A DNA stretch of 64,000 bases, from the NCBI RefSeq assembly GCF_001927285.1, contig NZ_MSIG01000002.1, forward strand, positions 1 to 64,000, read 5' to 3'. This document shows positions 35,182 to 44,188 of the stretch, one piece after another. Each line of letters starts with the position of its first letter. The first letter of the stretch is position 1. The position numbers were made by a program, and so were the translations under genes. The DNA is from Mongoliimonas terrestris (GTDB taxonomy: Bacteria; Pseudomonadota; Alphaproteobacteria; Rhizobiales; Pleomorphomonadaceae). Below the pieces are notes generated by a model, which saw only the letters and a program-made list of their open reading frames with translations, was not told where the DNA came from and did no database searches.

Positions 35182-36219
35182 TCAGTTCCCGGCTGCGGTC
35201 AGCAGGTTCTCCTGCACCCACTCCTGGCTGTAGGAGGGGCTGATGATGAAGCCGGGCTGCAAGTCCTTGGCGGACTCGGCCAGGTTGGCCGGATCCACCA
35301 CGGCCACCGGCATGGTCATGGTGTTCGGCGGCGTGGCGCCCTTGACGATCTCGTAGGCGAGCCAGAAGGCGGCGCCGCCGATGCCCGGCGTGGTGTTCAT
35401 CGAGGTGGTCTTGTAGCCGCTCTTCTCGGCCTCGCCCGCCCACCAGAGCACGAAATCGGAGCTGCCGCCGCCCTCGATGACCGGCAGCTTGTCCGCGTAG
35501 GGCCCGCCGTACTGAACGAAGGCCTGGGCGATGCCGTAGTCGTCGCTGCCGCCCTGCCCGAGCACGGCGTCGACCGTGTCGAGGCTCGGCAGCACGTTGG
35601 CGATGGCCGACTGGGCGACCGAGGCCGTCGCCTGGCCGTAGACGGTGGCGACCACCTTCACGTCCGGATGGGCCTCAAGGACCGCCATCTGGGCGTCGTA
35701 CATCAGGTTGTCCGGCCCGGAGCCCTTCACGCCCCGCACCACGATCACGTTACCCTTGTTGCCGATCAGGTCGAGGGTCGCCTCGGCCTGCTGTGTCTTG
35801 TAGGCGGTGAAGTCGAAGCTGAGCTTGTAGGCGCAGTCGGCGGTGAGCAGGCTGTCGAAGGCGATCACCTTGATGCCGGCCGCGCAGGCCTTCTCGGCAA
35901 GGCCGTTGAGCGCGGTCTCGGAGGCGGCGTTGATGGCGATGGCGTCGACGCCGCGCAGGATGAGTTCGGCAAGCTGGCTGTTCTGCTGGTTGACGCTGCC
36001 GTCGCCGTTGAGAACCACATAGTCGGCGATCTTGCCGTCCTTCTTGGCGGCCTCGGCGGCCTCCTCGAAAGCCTCCACCATCTGCCGGCGCCAGGTGTTG
36101 CCGTAGAAGGAGTTGGAGAGGGCAATCACCGGCTGGTCGGGTGAGGCTTCGACCGCCGTGGGGCCGCTGGCGGCAAGCGCGGCCAGGATGGCGAGAGCGG
36201 ACAGTCCTTGCTTGGTCAT
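35182..36219 (-). CDS. periplasmic sugar-binding protein, transporter 1
   Basis: A 345-residue RbsB-like (peripla_BP_4) substrate-binding protein. The signal peptide is TKQGLSALAILAALAASGPTAVEA; the mature part starts IALSNSFYGNTWRRQMVEAF, and AELILRGVDAIAINAASETAL, VIAFDSLLTADC and GQGGSDDYGIAQAFVQYGG are the usual ligand-site stretches of type 1 sugar SBPs. The ATG at 36219 has GAGGAAA upstream. It heads the second transporter operon, behind palindromic operators. The ligand is inferred to be apiose or a related branched sugar or acid from the neighbours. Confidence 0.88.
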   Translation of the reverse strand: MTKQGLSALAILAALAASGPTAVEASPDQPVIALSNSFYGNTWRRQMVEAFEEAAEAAKKDGKIADYVVLNGDGSVNQQNSQLAELILRGVDAIAINAASETALNGLAEKACAAGIKVIAFDSLLTADCAYKLSFDFTAYKTQQAEATLDLIGNKGNVIVVRGVKGSGPDNLMYDAQMAVLEAHPDVKVVATVYGQATASVAQSAIANVLPSLDTVDAVLGQGGSDDYGIAQAFVQYGGPYADKLPVIEGGGSSDFVLWWAGEAEKSGYKTTSMNTTPGIGGAAFWLAYEIVKGATPPNTMTMPVAVVDPANLAESAKDLQPGFIISPSYSQEWVQENLLTAAGN

Positions 36220-36271
36220 GGTGTTTCCTCCCGAAAGGAAAGGCCGGCGGTCTTCGCCGCGCTTGGGCCTG

Positions 36272-36308
36272 GTTGGTTCAGAACCAACGAAACTGGTTAT
36301 ACCAGTTT
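36272..36308. promoter_or_regulatory. pair of perfect palindromes, GntR/NanR-like operator
   Basis: Two palindromes lie 19 bp centre to centre, 53-89 nt before the SBP start: GTTGGTT-CAG-AACCAAC (36272-36288) and AAACTGGT-TAT-ACCAGTTT (36290-36308). The second reads CTGGTATAACC on the other strand, close to the TGGTATA repeats of NanR and the AACTGGT half-sites of FadR. A further copy, AACTGGTATGAAC, is at 36379-36391. The NanR-type regulator at 46621 is the obvious candidate. Confidence 0.65.
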
Positions 36309-36391
36309 GCGCTTGGTTTGCCAGCTGTGATGGCAAGAAAACAATGTTTCGGCCATATTCTGCATCCTTCCCGCCGACAACTGGTATGAAC

Positions 36392-37735
36392 TCACCGCCC
36401 GGTTTCGGCGGTGTTGGCAGCGGCGAGGATCGCCGAGAAATAGTCGTCGTCGCCCACCTGCCCGCCCTTGAAGGCGATCTCCAGCCCGTCGACGGCGGCA
36501 TCGTCGCTGTGGGCGCGGCAGAGCGGCGAGCCGGGGGACTGGGGCAGCGGGACGGCGAGTTCCAGAGCGTAGAGGCCGAGTTCCTGGAGCGCGTGGCTGG
36601 AGGTGTCACCCCCGGCCACCATGGCGCGGCCGAGGCCGGCGCGGCGGACGAGGGCCGCCAGGATGCGGCCGAGCGCGCGGCCGACCGCGTGTCCGGCCGA
36701 CGGATCCGCCGATCCGCTGTCGCGCGCGTGGTCCGGCGCCCCGAGGGCCGTGTAGGCGACGACGCTGCGGCCGCGCGCCAGGATGGCTTCGCCCGCCCGG
36801 ATCGCCGCCTCCACGACGGCGCCGGCATCCGGACCGGCCAGAAGGGCATGGTCCAGCGGCAGGCCTTCGAAGCCGTGGGCGAGGGCGTGGCGGATCTGGC
36901 GCTCGGTCGTGGGCGAACAACTGCCCGACACCACCGCCATCCGCGCCGCCGGCCGCGTGTCCGTCGCCGGCACCACCAGGGCGTCCGGGTCGTCGCTCCA
37001 GACGTGGTTGAGGGCGTACTCCACCCCGGAGGAGCCGACCACCAGGCGCGCCCGGTCGCGCAGGCGCCAGAGGTGATGGCCGACCCGCGCCTGGGTGACG
37101 GCATCGAGCACGTCGAAGAGCACGATTCCGGCGGTCGCCGCGATGGCGTCGACGGGCGCGTCCGCGGCGGCCGGCTGCAGCCGCGTCGGGTCGACGAGGC
37201 CGACGGACCGCTCGGTCTGGCCGGCAAGGTGCAACCGGAGGTCCGCCTCGTCCATGGGGGTGACCGGGTGACGGCGCATCACCGGGTGCCGGTCGATCCG
37301 GAAAGTCTCGCCCCGGAAGCCGGCGAACAGGGTGCCGAAGGCGGTGTAGCGCTTCAGCTGCGGCGCGCCGACCACCACCGGCACCATAGGCTGGTCGAAC
37401 ACCGCCGCGCCGATGTCGATCGCCCGGCCGATGCTGCCGATCGTGGGGCTGCTGTCGAACGTGGAGCAGATCTTGTAGTGGCAGATCTCCGCGCCCGTGT
37501 CGCGCATCCATCGGAAGACGTCCGGCAGGTGGGCGTCCATCCAGGCGGGGGACTCGCTGCGGCTGGTGCCGGCGACGCCGACCGCCGGCCGATCGCCGAA
37601 GCGGGCGGCTTCCTCGGCGGTCGGCAGGCGGGTGAAGAGGACGGTCGGCAGCCCCCTGGTGGCGAGCGCCTCCATCACGTCCGTAGAGCCGGTGAGGTCG
37701 TCGCCGTAGAAGGCCAGACGCGGGCGGCCGGTCAT
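36392..37735 (-). CDS. oiaK: four-carbon acid sugar kinase family protein, OiaK-like
   Basis: A 447-residue kinase of the DUF1537 family. The N-terminal active-site block is YGDDLTGSTDVMEALA (residues 10-25); the C-terminal ATP-binding block is MVAGGDTSSHALQELGL. In the apiose pathway OiaK phosphorylates 3-oxo-isoapionate at O4. The family also holds kinases for D-threonate, D-erythronate and others, so the name rests on context: it overlaps the apnL-like gene by an ATGA (37732-37735) and ends the operon with transporter, oxidoisomerase and dehydrogenase. The RuBisCO-like protein on the other side would use its product. Confidence 0.82.
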   Translation of the reverse strand: MTGRPRLAFYGDDLTGSTDVMEALATRGLPTVLFTRLPTAEEAARFGDRPAVGVAGTSRSESPAWMDAHLPDVFRWMRDTGAEICHYKICSTFDSSPTIGSIGRAIDIGAAVFDQPMVPVVVGAPQLKRYTAFGTLFAGFRGETFRIDRHPVMRRHPVTPMDEADLRLHLAGQTERSVGLVDPTRLQPAAADAPVDAIAATAGIVLFDVLDAVTQARVGHHLWRLRDRARLVVGSSGVEYALNHVWSDDPDALVVPATDTRPAARMAVVSGSCSPTTERQIRHALAHGFEGLPLDHALLAGPDAGAVVEAAIRAGEAILARGRSVVAYTALGAPDHARDSGSADPSAGHAVGRALGRILAALVRRAGLGRAMVAGGDTSSHALQELGLYALELAVPLPQSPGSPLCRAHSDDAAVDGLEIAFKGGQVGDDDYFSAILAAANTAETGR

Positions 37736-39687
37736 GGGCGAAGCATCCCCGGACCGGCGAGACCGAGGCCGTACGGGCCGATCGCGACGGTGCCGTCGTG
37801 TGGGTGGGGGGCCGGCAGGGCGCCGGTTCGCCAAATCTCGACGGTGGTCTCGTCGATCACCGCCACGAGGCCGAGGGCGGGATCGAGGGCGACCACGGCG
37901 GGCTCCGGCGTGAGGTTGGCGAGGACGACCGCCCTCCCCTCCGCCGTCTCGGCCCCCACGGCGGCGACCCGGCCCGGCGCGGCCGACACGACCTTCAGGC
38001 GCGGCGCGCCACCGAACGCCGCCAGCGCACGGACCGCGTGGTAGACCGGGCGGACGGACGGCGTAGGCGTTGCGCCAGCCTCGACGACAAGGCCGAACGG
38101 CCCGGTGAGGGCGGAGAGGGTCAGCCCCTCCAGGCCCGCGTCGGCGGTGGCGGCGGCATAGCCGATGGCCCAGGCGGCAGCGAAAAGGCCGTCCTGGCGC
38201 GGATCCGCCTTCGCCATGGTCAGGCGGCGGCGCACCGGATTGTCGGCCGTCCGGGAGCCGTAGGGGTTTTGGCGCATGCCGATGGTGGACGGGCCGATCC
38301 GATAAGGCGCACTGCCGATGAAGGCGCGCGTGGAGCGGGTGACGAAGGGCAGTGCCTCCAGCGTCTCCATCACGCTGCGGTCGTCGGCCGCGTGGACGAT
38401 GGCGACCGTCGTGTGGGTGACGAAGTCGAGCCGGTCGACCGGCGGGCGCTTGCGGTTGAGCTCGGTGAAGGTGCTGATCATGCCGCCGCCGAGGCGAAGT
38501 CCCGGAAAGGCTCGGCGGGCGGCAGCGTAGACGTCCGCGAGCGGCGGGCAGTCGGGCCAGCGGCTGCCGGGCGGCGTGCTCTTCAGGTCGACCGCCGGCG
38601 AAACCACGACGGCGGAGAGCGCGAGACCGGCTTCGCGCACCCAGGCGGCGACGGCACCGAGTTCGGCGTCGAGGTCGCCCAGGCAGGGCACGACGCATTC
38701 CAGCGTGAGCATCGCCCCACTGTCGCCGACCGCGCGCTTCAGGGCGGCGGCGGCGGCGCGGTCATGACCGGCGGACGGATCGAAGTGAAGGAGCAGGTGC
38801 TGGGGCGCGATCGCCTGCAGGAGGTCCGCGTGGGCGCGCGTGGCGGCGGCCTCCTCCGGCGTCAGCACGAGGCCGATGGCCGGCACCGTGCCGTCGACCG
38901 CGCCGAGCGAGATCGACACGGCCGCCGTCTTGGTGTCCCCCGGCGCGGGCCGAACGGCGTTGGCCGCCGAGCGAGCCGTGTCGCGCCGGACGGTGAGGGT
39001 GATGGTCTGGCGGTTCGGGGCGTTGGGCTCGACGGTGTAGGGCCACGGCAGCGCCAGCGGACGGACGTAGGTCTTGTAGGAGGCGTCGGTCCAGTTGCGC
39101 TGGTCCTCCATCTCGAAGGTGTCGCCCTCCATCCGCGTGGTGGCGGAGAGGCCCTCGGTCACCCGGTGGGTGATGGCCCGCATGGACAGGAAAGGTTGGG
39201 CCGGATCGATCAGGTCGGGAAAGACCGCGTGCTCGACCGAGCCGTCCACGTGCTCGACGGTGACCGGCGTGCCGGCCACCCCGACGATCGGGTGGAGGAT
39301 GTTGAAGCCGCAGCGGTTGGTGGCGAACGGCCGGTCGGTGGTGGCGACCGCGTCGAACACCAGCGTGCCGTCGGCGGTGCCCTCGATGCGGACGGCGACC
39401 GTGAGGACGGCGCCGGACCGGCCGGTGCAGACCGCCCGGTAGCGCACGTCGAAGCGGTCGGCTCCCTCCTCCACGGCGAGATCGTCGAGGCTCGGCTGGT
39501 AGGTGCCCCAGTCCTCGTCGCGGACCAGATAGGCGATGGCGCGCAGCACCTCGTGGCCGTCGTAGCGGATGGCCCGCAGGTTGCCGGCCGAGAATTCCGC
39601 CGAGAGCGGACCGGCGGCAAGCACGCGGAGCAGCGGTTCCGGCTCGGCGGTTCCGGTGCGAAGGCGGAGGAGGTCGGCTTGGGTCAC
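37732..39687 (-). CDS. apnL: D-apionate lactonase-like protein (ApnL family)
   Basis: A 651-residue cytoplasmic protein matching, as I recall it, the ApnL family: an N-terminal beta-rich domain with EFSAGNLRAIRYDGHEVLRAI, GTYQPSLDDLAVEE and RNWTDASYKTYVRPLALPWP, and a C-terminal part with MISTFTELNRKRPP and TIGMRQNPYG. ApnL opens D-apionolactone to D-apionate, following the dehydrogenase. It starts with GTG at 39687, which overlaps the stop of the ApsD-like gene (GTGA), and its own stop overlaps the kinase start (ATGA), so the three are translationally coupled. No signal peptide. The family call is from memory of its conserved stretches, not a search. Confidence 0.8.
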   Translation of the reverse strand: MTQADLLRLRTGTAEPEPLLRVLAAGPLSAEFSAGNLRAIRYDGHEVLRAIAYLVRDEDWGTYQPSLDDLAVEEGADRFDVRYRAVCTGRSGAVLTVAVRIEGTADGTLVFDAVATTDRPFATNRCGFNILHPIVGVAGTPVTVEHVDGSVEHAVFPDLIDPAQPFLSMRAITHRVTEGLSATTRMEGDTFEMEDQRNWTDASYKTYVRPLALPWPYTVEPNAPNRQTITLTVRRDTARSAANAVRPAPGDTKTAAVSISLGAVDGTVPAIGLVLTPEEAAATRAHADLLQAIAPQHLLLHFDPSAGHDRAAAAALKRAVGDSGAMLTLECVVPCLGDLDAELGAVAAWVREAGLALSAVVVSPAVDLKSTPPGSRWPDCPPLADVYAAARRAFPGLRLGGGMISTFTELNRKRPPVDRLDFVTHTTVAIVHAADDRSVMETLEALPFVTRSTRAFIGSAPYRIGPSTIGMRQNPYGSRTADNPVRRRLTMAKADPRQDGLFAAAWAIGYAAATADAGLEGLTLSALTGPFGLVVEAGATPTPSVRPVYHAVRALAAFGGAPRLKVVSAAPGRVAAVGAETAEGRAVVLANLTPEPAVVALDPALGLVAVIDETTVEIWRTGALPAPHPHDGTVAIGPYGLGLAGPGMLRP

Positions 39688-40718
39688 GCCGTCACCTCCG
39701 AAAGGGCGACCGGGCGGCCGGTGCGGGCGCCGAGATAGGCGGCCTCCACCAGGGCGAAGGTCTTCAGGTTGTCGCGTCCGGAGGTGTCCGGCTCCCGGCC
39801 GCTCGCCAGGCAGTCCGCCCAGTGCGCCTCGATCCGGTAGACGCTCTCCTGGATGACGTGCCAGGGCTTGGCGGCGAACGGCAGCACCGGCGGGGCCGCG
39901 TCGGTCACCGTGCTGCCGTCCGCGGTGGTGACGACGAGGCGGTAGTCGCGTTCCAGGCGGATGGTGCCGGCGCTGCCGTCCACCTCCACCAGCGTCTGGG
40001 GAAAGAGTTCCTCCTCCAGGCGCGAGGCATAGCTGCAGTCGACCACGCTGGTGACGCCGCTTGCGTGGTCGAGGAGCATGGTGGCCACGTCTTCGCCGCG
40101 GATGCGCGGGTTGATCCGCCGAGTGCGGGCGGTGACGCTTGTGGCGTCGCCGAACAGGTAGCGGGCGATGTCGAGGATGTGGATGCCGAGGTCCTCGATG
40201 ATGAAGCGCTCCCCCTCGGCGAGATAGGGCTGGCCGGCGAAGACGTCGTAGGCGGACCGGAACGAGACCCGGCCGAAGAAGGGCGTGCCGATCCGCCCCG
40301 CGTCGATCGCCGCGCGTACCGCCCGGATGGGCGACTGCCAGCGGAAGTTCTCGTGGATCATCAGCGGCACGCCGGCGGCCTCGCAGGCTTCCACCATGGC
40401 GCGCGCATCCGCGTAGGTCGGCGCGATGGGCTTCTGGCAGATCACCGGAATGCGCGCGGCCGCCGCCATCTCCACCAGCGCCCGGTGGCTTGCGACGGTG
40501 GTGGCGACGTCCACGAAGTCGAGCCGCTCGGCGGACAGGAGCGCGGCGGCATCGGCGTAGCGGCGGGCGATGCCGAAGCTGTCGCCGACGGCGGCGAGTC
40601 GGGCCGGATCCCGGTCGCAAATCGCCACGATCTCGACCGCGTCGATCATCCGCCAGGCATGGAGCTGGTTGACGGCGAAGAAGCCGCAGCCGATCAGGGC
40701 ACCCTTGAGCCGGGCCAT
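39684..40718 (-). CDS. apsD: Gfo/Idh/MocA dehydrogenase, D-apiose dehydrogenase-like
   Basis: A 344-residue NAD(P)-dependent dehydrogenase. The dinucleotide motif is ALIGCGFFAVNQLHAW near the N-terminus; CQKPIAPTYADA contains the E/QKP lysine of the family; and HENFRWQSPIRAVR and FIIEDLGIHILDIARYLFG supply the catalytic His/Asp region. In the apiose pathway ApsD oxidises D-apiose to D-apionolactone. The assignment to ApsD rests on the tight coupling to the lactonase gene and on the presence of the pathway's later enzymes. The ATG at 40718 follows the ApnO-like gene by 17 nt. Confidence 0.78.
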   Translation of the reverse strand: MARLKGALIGCGFFAVNQLHAWRMIDAVEIVAICDRDPARLAAVGDSFGIARRYADAAALLSAERLDFVDVATTVASHRALVEMAAAARIPVICQKPIAPTYADARAMVEACEAAGVPLMIHENFRWQSPIRAVRAAIDAGRIGTPFFGRVSFRSAYDVFAGQPYLAEGERFIIEDLGIHILDIARYLFGDATSVTARTRRINPRIRGEDVATMLLDHASGVTSVVDCSYASRLEEELFPQTLVEVDGSAGTIRLERDYRLVVTTADGSTVTDAAPPVLPFAAKPWHVIQESVYRIEAHWADCLASGREPDTSGRDNLKTFALVEAAYLGARTGRPVALSEVTA

Positions 40719-40735
40719 GGAACCGCCCTCCCCGC

Positions 40736-41563
40736 TCAGGTGATCCGCCGGATCGACGCGGCGATCTCGTCGGGCTCGAACACCCGTCGCCAGTCGTCGC
40801 GCATCAGCACCGGCTTGCCGAACTCGATCGCCTTGTTGCAGGCATCGGAGAAGACGCCGTCCACCTCGCCGAAGATGACCGCGCCGAGCACGTTCATGTG
40901 GCCGAGGAGGAAATCGCGGGCAGCCTCGCGCGGAACGCCGCGGGCGACCACTTCGTCCATGGCCTCGCGCATGACGACGAGCAGGCTGGCGCAGACGGTT
41001 TCGGAAAGGCCGGGCTCCAGGAGCGCCATCTGCTCCACCGTGATCCGGTGCGAGCGCATGACCGGCGCCCAGATGATCTGGGCGATCTCCTCGCCGAGGG
41101 CGTAGGCCTCCTCCGGACCCTGCATCAGGGCGCTGACGATGTGCTGGCGGGCGGCGACGCCGCCGAAAAAGTCGCGCTTGGCGGCCATCTCGGTCTCGTC
41201 GTTGAAGATCGGCGGATGGCACGGGTGGGTGACGAAATAGGTGAGGTCGCTCCGCGCCGGCAGATGGCCGGCGAAGGGAGCCGCCGCGTCGAGCACCACC
41301 ACCATGGTGCCGGCGCGCATCGACGGCTCCAGGCGCGTGGAGACGGCCCGGATGGCGGTGTCCGGCACGGCGAGGATCACCACGTCGGCGCCGATGACGG
41401 CGGCGGGGCCGTCGGTGCAGGCAAGTCCGTAGGCGTCCGCCAGCCGGGCCCGGCCGGCGTCGCTGATCTCCACATAGCGGACGTCGAAGTGACTGTCCTT
41501 CAGCTTGCCGGCCAGCCGGAACCCCATCTTTCCGCCGGCGCCGATGAGCGCGATCGTGGTCAT
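40736..41563 (-). CDS. apnO: D-apionate oxidoisomerase-like protein (copy 1)
   Basis: A 275-residue member of the beta-hydroxyacid dehydrogenase/PGDH_C-type family. The NAD motif is LIGAGGKMGFRLAG (residues 7-20), and THPCHPPIFNDETE is the signature block shared with the second copy at 48853. ApnO oxidises and rearranges D-apionate to 3-oxo-isoapionate. It lies between the transporter permease and the ApsD-like gene in the main operon. The two copies share the fold and motifs but differ at many positions, so they may prefer different substrates. Confidence 0.8.
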   Translation of the reverse strand: MTTIALIGAGGKMGFRLAGKLKDSHFDVRYVEISDAGRARLADAYGLACTDGPAAVIGADVVILAVPDTAIRAVSTRLEPSMRAGTMVVVLDAAAPFAGHLPARSDLTYFVTHPCHPPIFNDETEMAAKRDFFGGVAARQHIVSALMQGPEEAYALGEEIAQIIWAPVMRSHRITVEQMALLEPGLSETVCASLLVVMREAMDEVVARGVPREAARDFLLGHMNVLGAVIFGEVDGVFSDACNKAIEFGKPVLMRDDWRRVFEPDEIAASIRRIT

Positions 41564-41619
41564 GTCGTGTCGACCTTCCTGGTGTTCTCGTGTGGTGCGG
41601 CGCCGCTCGGGGCGCCGCG

Positions 41620-42600
41620 TCAGGCCTCCGAGAGAGGCCGGATGGTGCGCTGTTCCAGCCGCTCCAGGATGCGCGTGCGCAGCCCGTCGATGGCGACGGC
41701 GAGGAAGATGATGGCGGCGGTGACGAGCGGATAGATGTACGGATCCGCATTGATGATGTTGAGGCCGTTCTGCACCGTCTTGATCAGGATGGCGCCGAAC
41801 ACGGTGCCGGCGACGCTGCCGCGCCCGCCGAAGAGGGACACGCCGCCGAGCACGGACGCCGCGATGGCGGCGAACTCCACCTGGTCGCCGTACTTGGGGC
41901 CGACCGCGCCGATCTGGCTGATGGTGACGAAGCCGCCGATGCCGGCGCAGAGCCCGGCGATGACGAAGCAGGCGAGCGTGATGCGCTCCACCGGCAGGCC
42001 GGCCTTGCGGGCGGCCTCTGGATCCTCCCCGACCGCGTAGACCTGACGGCCGAACGGCGTCTGGTGGAGCACCACCCAGGCGAGCGCGAACACCACCAGG
42101 AAGGCGAGGATCGCCGACGGGATACCCAGCAGGGCGGTCCGGTTGAGGTCCGTGATGGCGTCCGGGAACATCAGCATGCGGGTGTTCGACAGCCACATGG
42201 CGATGCCGCGCAGGATGAACAGCATGGCGAGGGTGACGATGAAGGACGCGACCCCCAGGCGCGTCACCACGAGGCCGTTGACGAGGCCGATCATGGCGCC
42301 GCCGACCGCGACCGCCGCAAGGCCCACCGGCCAGGGCACGCCGGTGAAGTAGAGGGCGAGCACGCTCGCCGTCAGGTACATGCTGGCGCCGACGGACAGG
42401 TCGATGTGGGCGATCAGGAGCACGAAGGTCATGCCGATGGCGAGGATCGCGATCGGGGCGGCCTGGATGATGATGTTGCGGAAGTTGGCGACGGCCAGGA
42501 AGCGGTCGGACATCAGCCCGAAGGCGACGAGGAGCACCACGAACAGCACGTAGGGGGCGTTCTGGAGCAGGAGGAGGAGCAGTCGGCTGCCGATCTTCAT
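41620..42600 (-). CDS. sugar ABC transporter permease, transporter 2 (b)
   Basis: A 326-residue CUT2 permease with about nine helices, with the family signatures AHIDLSVGASMYLTASVLA and GGVSLFGGRGSVAGTVFGA, and VYAVGEDPEAARKAGLPV in the last cytoplasmic loop. Its ATG shares one base with the stop of the ATPase gene (TGATG). It pairs with the permease at 44189, so this transporter has two separate permease subunits. Confidence 0.9.
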   Translation of the reverse strand: MKIGSRLLLLLLQNAPYVLFVVLLVAFGLMSDRFLAVANFRNIIIQAAPIAILAIGMTFVLLIAHIDLSVGASMYLTASVLALYFTGVPWPVGLAAVAVGGAMIGLVNGLVVTRLGVASFIVTLAMLFILRGIAMWLSNTRMLMFPDAITDLNRTALLGIPSAILAFLVVFALAWVVLHQTPFGRQVYAVGEDPEAARKAGLPVERITLACFVIAGLCAGIGGFVTISQIGAVGPKYGDQVEFAAIAASVLGGVSLFGGRGSVAGTVFGAILIKTVQNGLNIINADPYIYPLVTAAIIFLAVAIDGLRTRILERLEQRTIRPLSEA

Positions 42601-44177
42601 CACGCCACGTCCCTTGTGCCGGTCCGGGTGCGGGCGACGGCGACGCCGGTCGCCGCCGTCATGATGGCCTCGCGGTCGAAGCCGGGGCCAGGGCCCGGAG
42701 ACCGTTCGAACCCGCCGGTGAGTTCGCCCCGGCAGAGGGTGAGGATGCGGTCGGAAAGGCCGATCAGCTCCTCGATCTCCGAGGAGATGAGGAGGACTGC
42801 GCTGCCGCGCTCCACCAGCTGGTTGATGATCCGGTAGACCTCCTGCTTGGCCCCCACGTCGATGCCGCGGGTCGGCTCGTCCAGGATGAAGACGGCGGGC
42901 TGGCGGAGCAGCCACTTGCCGATCACCACCTTCTGCTGGTTGCCGCCCGAGAGGTGCTTGACCAGCGTGTCGGAGACCTTCTCGGTCGACAGGTGCACCG
43001 TGCGGGCCATGCTGACGGCGGTGTCCACCACCTTGCGGCCGTCGACGAGCCCAAGGGCGCCGGCGACGGCGGGCAGCGACGTCAGCACCATGTTCTCGGC
43101 GACGGAAAAGCCCATGAGGAGGCCCTCCGACCGGCGGTCCTCGGTGAGAAAGGCGATGCCGGCCTCCATGGCGGTGATCGGCGTCGGGTTCTCCAGCGGC
43201 CGGCCCGCCACCGAGATGCGGCCGCGGGCGAAGCGGTCTAGGCCGAAGATCATGCGGGCGAGTTCGGACCGGCCGGACCCCATCAGGCCGGCAAGGCCCA
43301 GCACCTCGCCCGCCCGGATCGAAAAGCTGATCGCCTCCGCGACGCCCGGTTGACTGAGGTCCTCCACCACGAGGGCCTCCTCGGCGCGGGGCCGGACGGT
43401 GCGCGGCGGAAACACGGTGTCGATCGACCGGCCCACCATCATGGCGATGATGGCCGGGACCGACAGGTCCTGCCGCCGCCCGCCGCCGGCGAGCGCGCCG
43501 TCGCGCAGCACCGTCACGTGGTCGCAGACCGTCATCACGTCTTCCAGGGCGTGGCTGATGTAGATGATGCCGATGCCGCGCGCCTTCAGCCGCGCGATGA
43601 TGGCGAACAGCCGGTCCACCTCACGGCGGGTCAGGGAGGTGGTGGGCTCGTCGAAGATGATGACCTTGGGGCTGCGGCCGAGGGCCTTGGCGATCTCCAC
43701 CAGTTGCCGCTCGCCCTGGGAGAGACGGGCAACGGGGGTGCCGGGCTTCAGGTCGAGGTTCACCTGGGCGAGCAGGTCCTCGGTGCGCCGGCGGATCGCC
43801 GCCCGGTCGATCAGCGGGATCAGGCGCGAACGGCGGGGGAAGCCGTCGATGAAGAGGTTTTCCTCGATGGTGAGGTTGGGAAAGAGATTGAGCTCCTGGT
43901 GGATGAAGGCGATGCCCGCCCGGATGGCTTCGCCCGGCCCGGCGGGCGCGTAAGGCGCGCTGTCCAGCAGCATGGCGCCACCGTCCGGCTGGTGGACGCC
44001 GCCGAGGATGTTCATCGTGGTCGACTTGCCGGAGCCGTTCTCGCCGACCAGCCCGAGCGCCTCCCCGGCGCGAAGGCTGTAGCCGATGCCGTGGAGCACG
44101 CGCACGCCGAAGAAGCTTTTGGTGAGGCCGGCGACCTCCAGGAGCGGCGGCGTCCTTGCGGGATGGGAATCCGTCAC
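42600..44177 (-). CDS. sugar ABC transporter ATP-binding protein, transporter 2
   Basis: A 525-residue tandem ATPase of the RbsA/MglA type. First half: Walker A VGENGSGKSTTMNILGG, signature LSQGERQLVEIAKAL, Walker B IIFDEPTTSLTRRE. Second half: degenerate P-loop GLAGLMGSGRSELARMIFG, signature [16 protein letters not shown] and FILDEPTRGIDVGAKQEVY, as usual. The GTG at 44177 has GAGGAGA upstream. It lies between two permease genes and behind a stem-loop after the binding protein. Confidence 0.92.
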   Translation of the reverse strand: MTDSHPARTPPLLEVAGLTKSFFGVRVLHGIGYSLRAGEALGLVGENGSGKSTTMNILGGVHQPDGGAMLLDSAPYAPAGPGEAIRAGIAFIHQELNLFPNLTIEENLFIDGFPRRSRLIPLIDRAAIRRRTEDLLAQVNLDLKPGTPVARLSQGERQLVEIAKALGRSPKVIIFDEPTTSLTRREVDRLFAIIARLKARGIGIIYISHALEDVMTVCDHVTVLRDGALAGGGRRQDLSVPAIIAMMVGRSIDTVFPPRTVRPRAEEALVVEDLSQPGVAEAISFSIRAGEVLGLAGLMGSGRSELARMIFGLDRFARGRISVAGRPLENPTPITAMEAGIAFLTEDRRSEGLLMGFSVAENMVLTSLPAVAGALGLVDGRKVVDTAVSMARTVHLSTEKVSDTLVKHLSGGNQQKVVIGKWLLRQPAVFILDEPTRGIDVGAKQEVYRIINQLVERGSAVLLISSEIEELIGLSDRILTLCRGELTGGFERSPGPGPGFDREAIMTAATGVAVARTRTGTRDVA

Positions 44178-44188
44178 GGCCGGTCTCC

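Noticed and set aside
32315..35233. Plus-strand open frame of 972 codons
   Set aside because: Shadow of the ATPase-permease gene; low complexity, Asp/Arg/Gly-rich, no motif.
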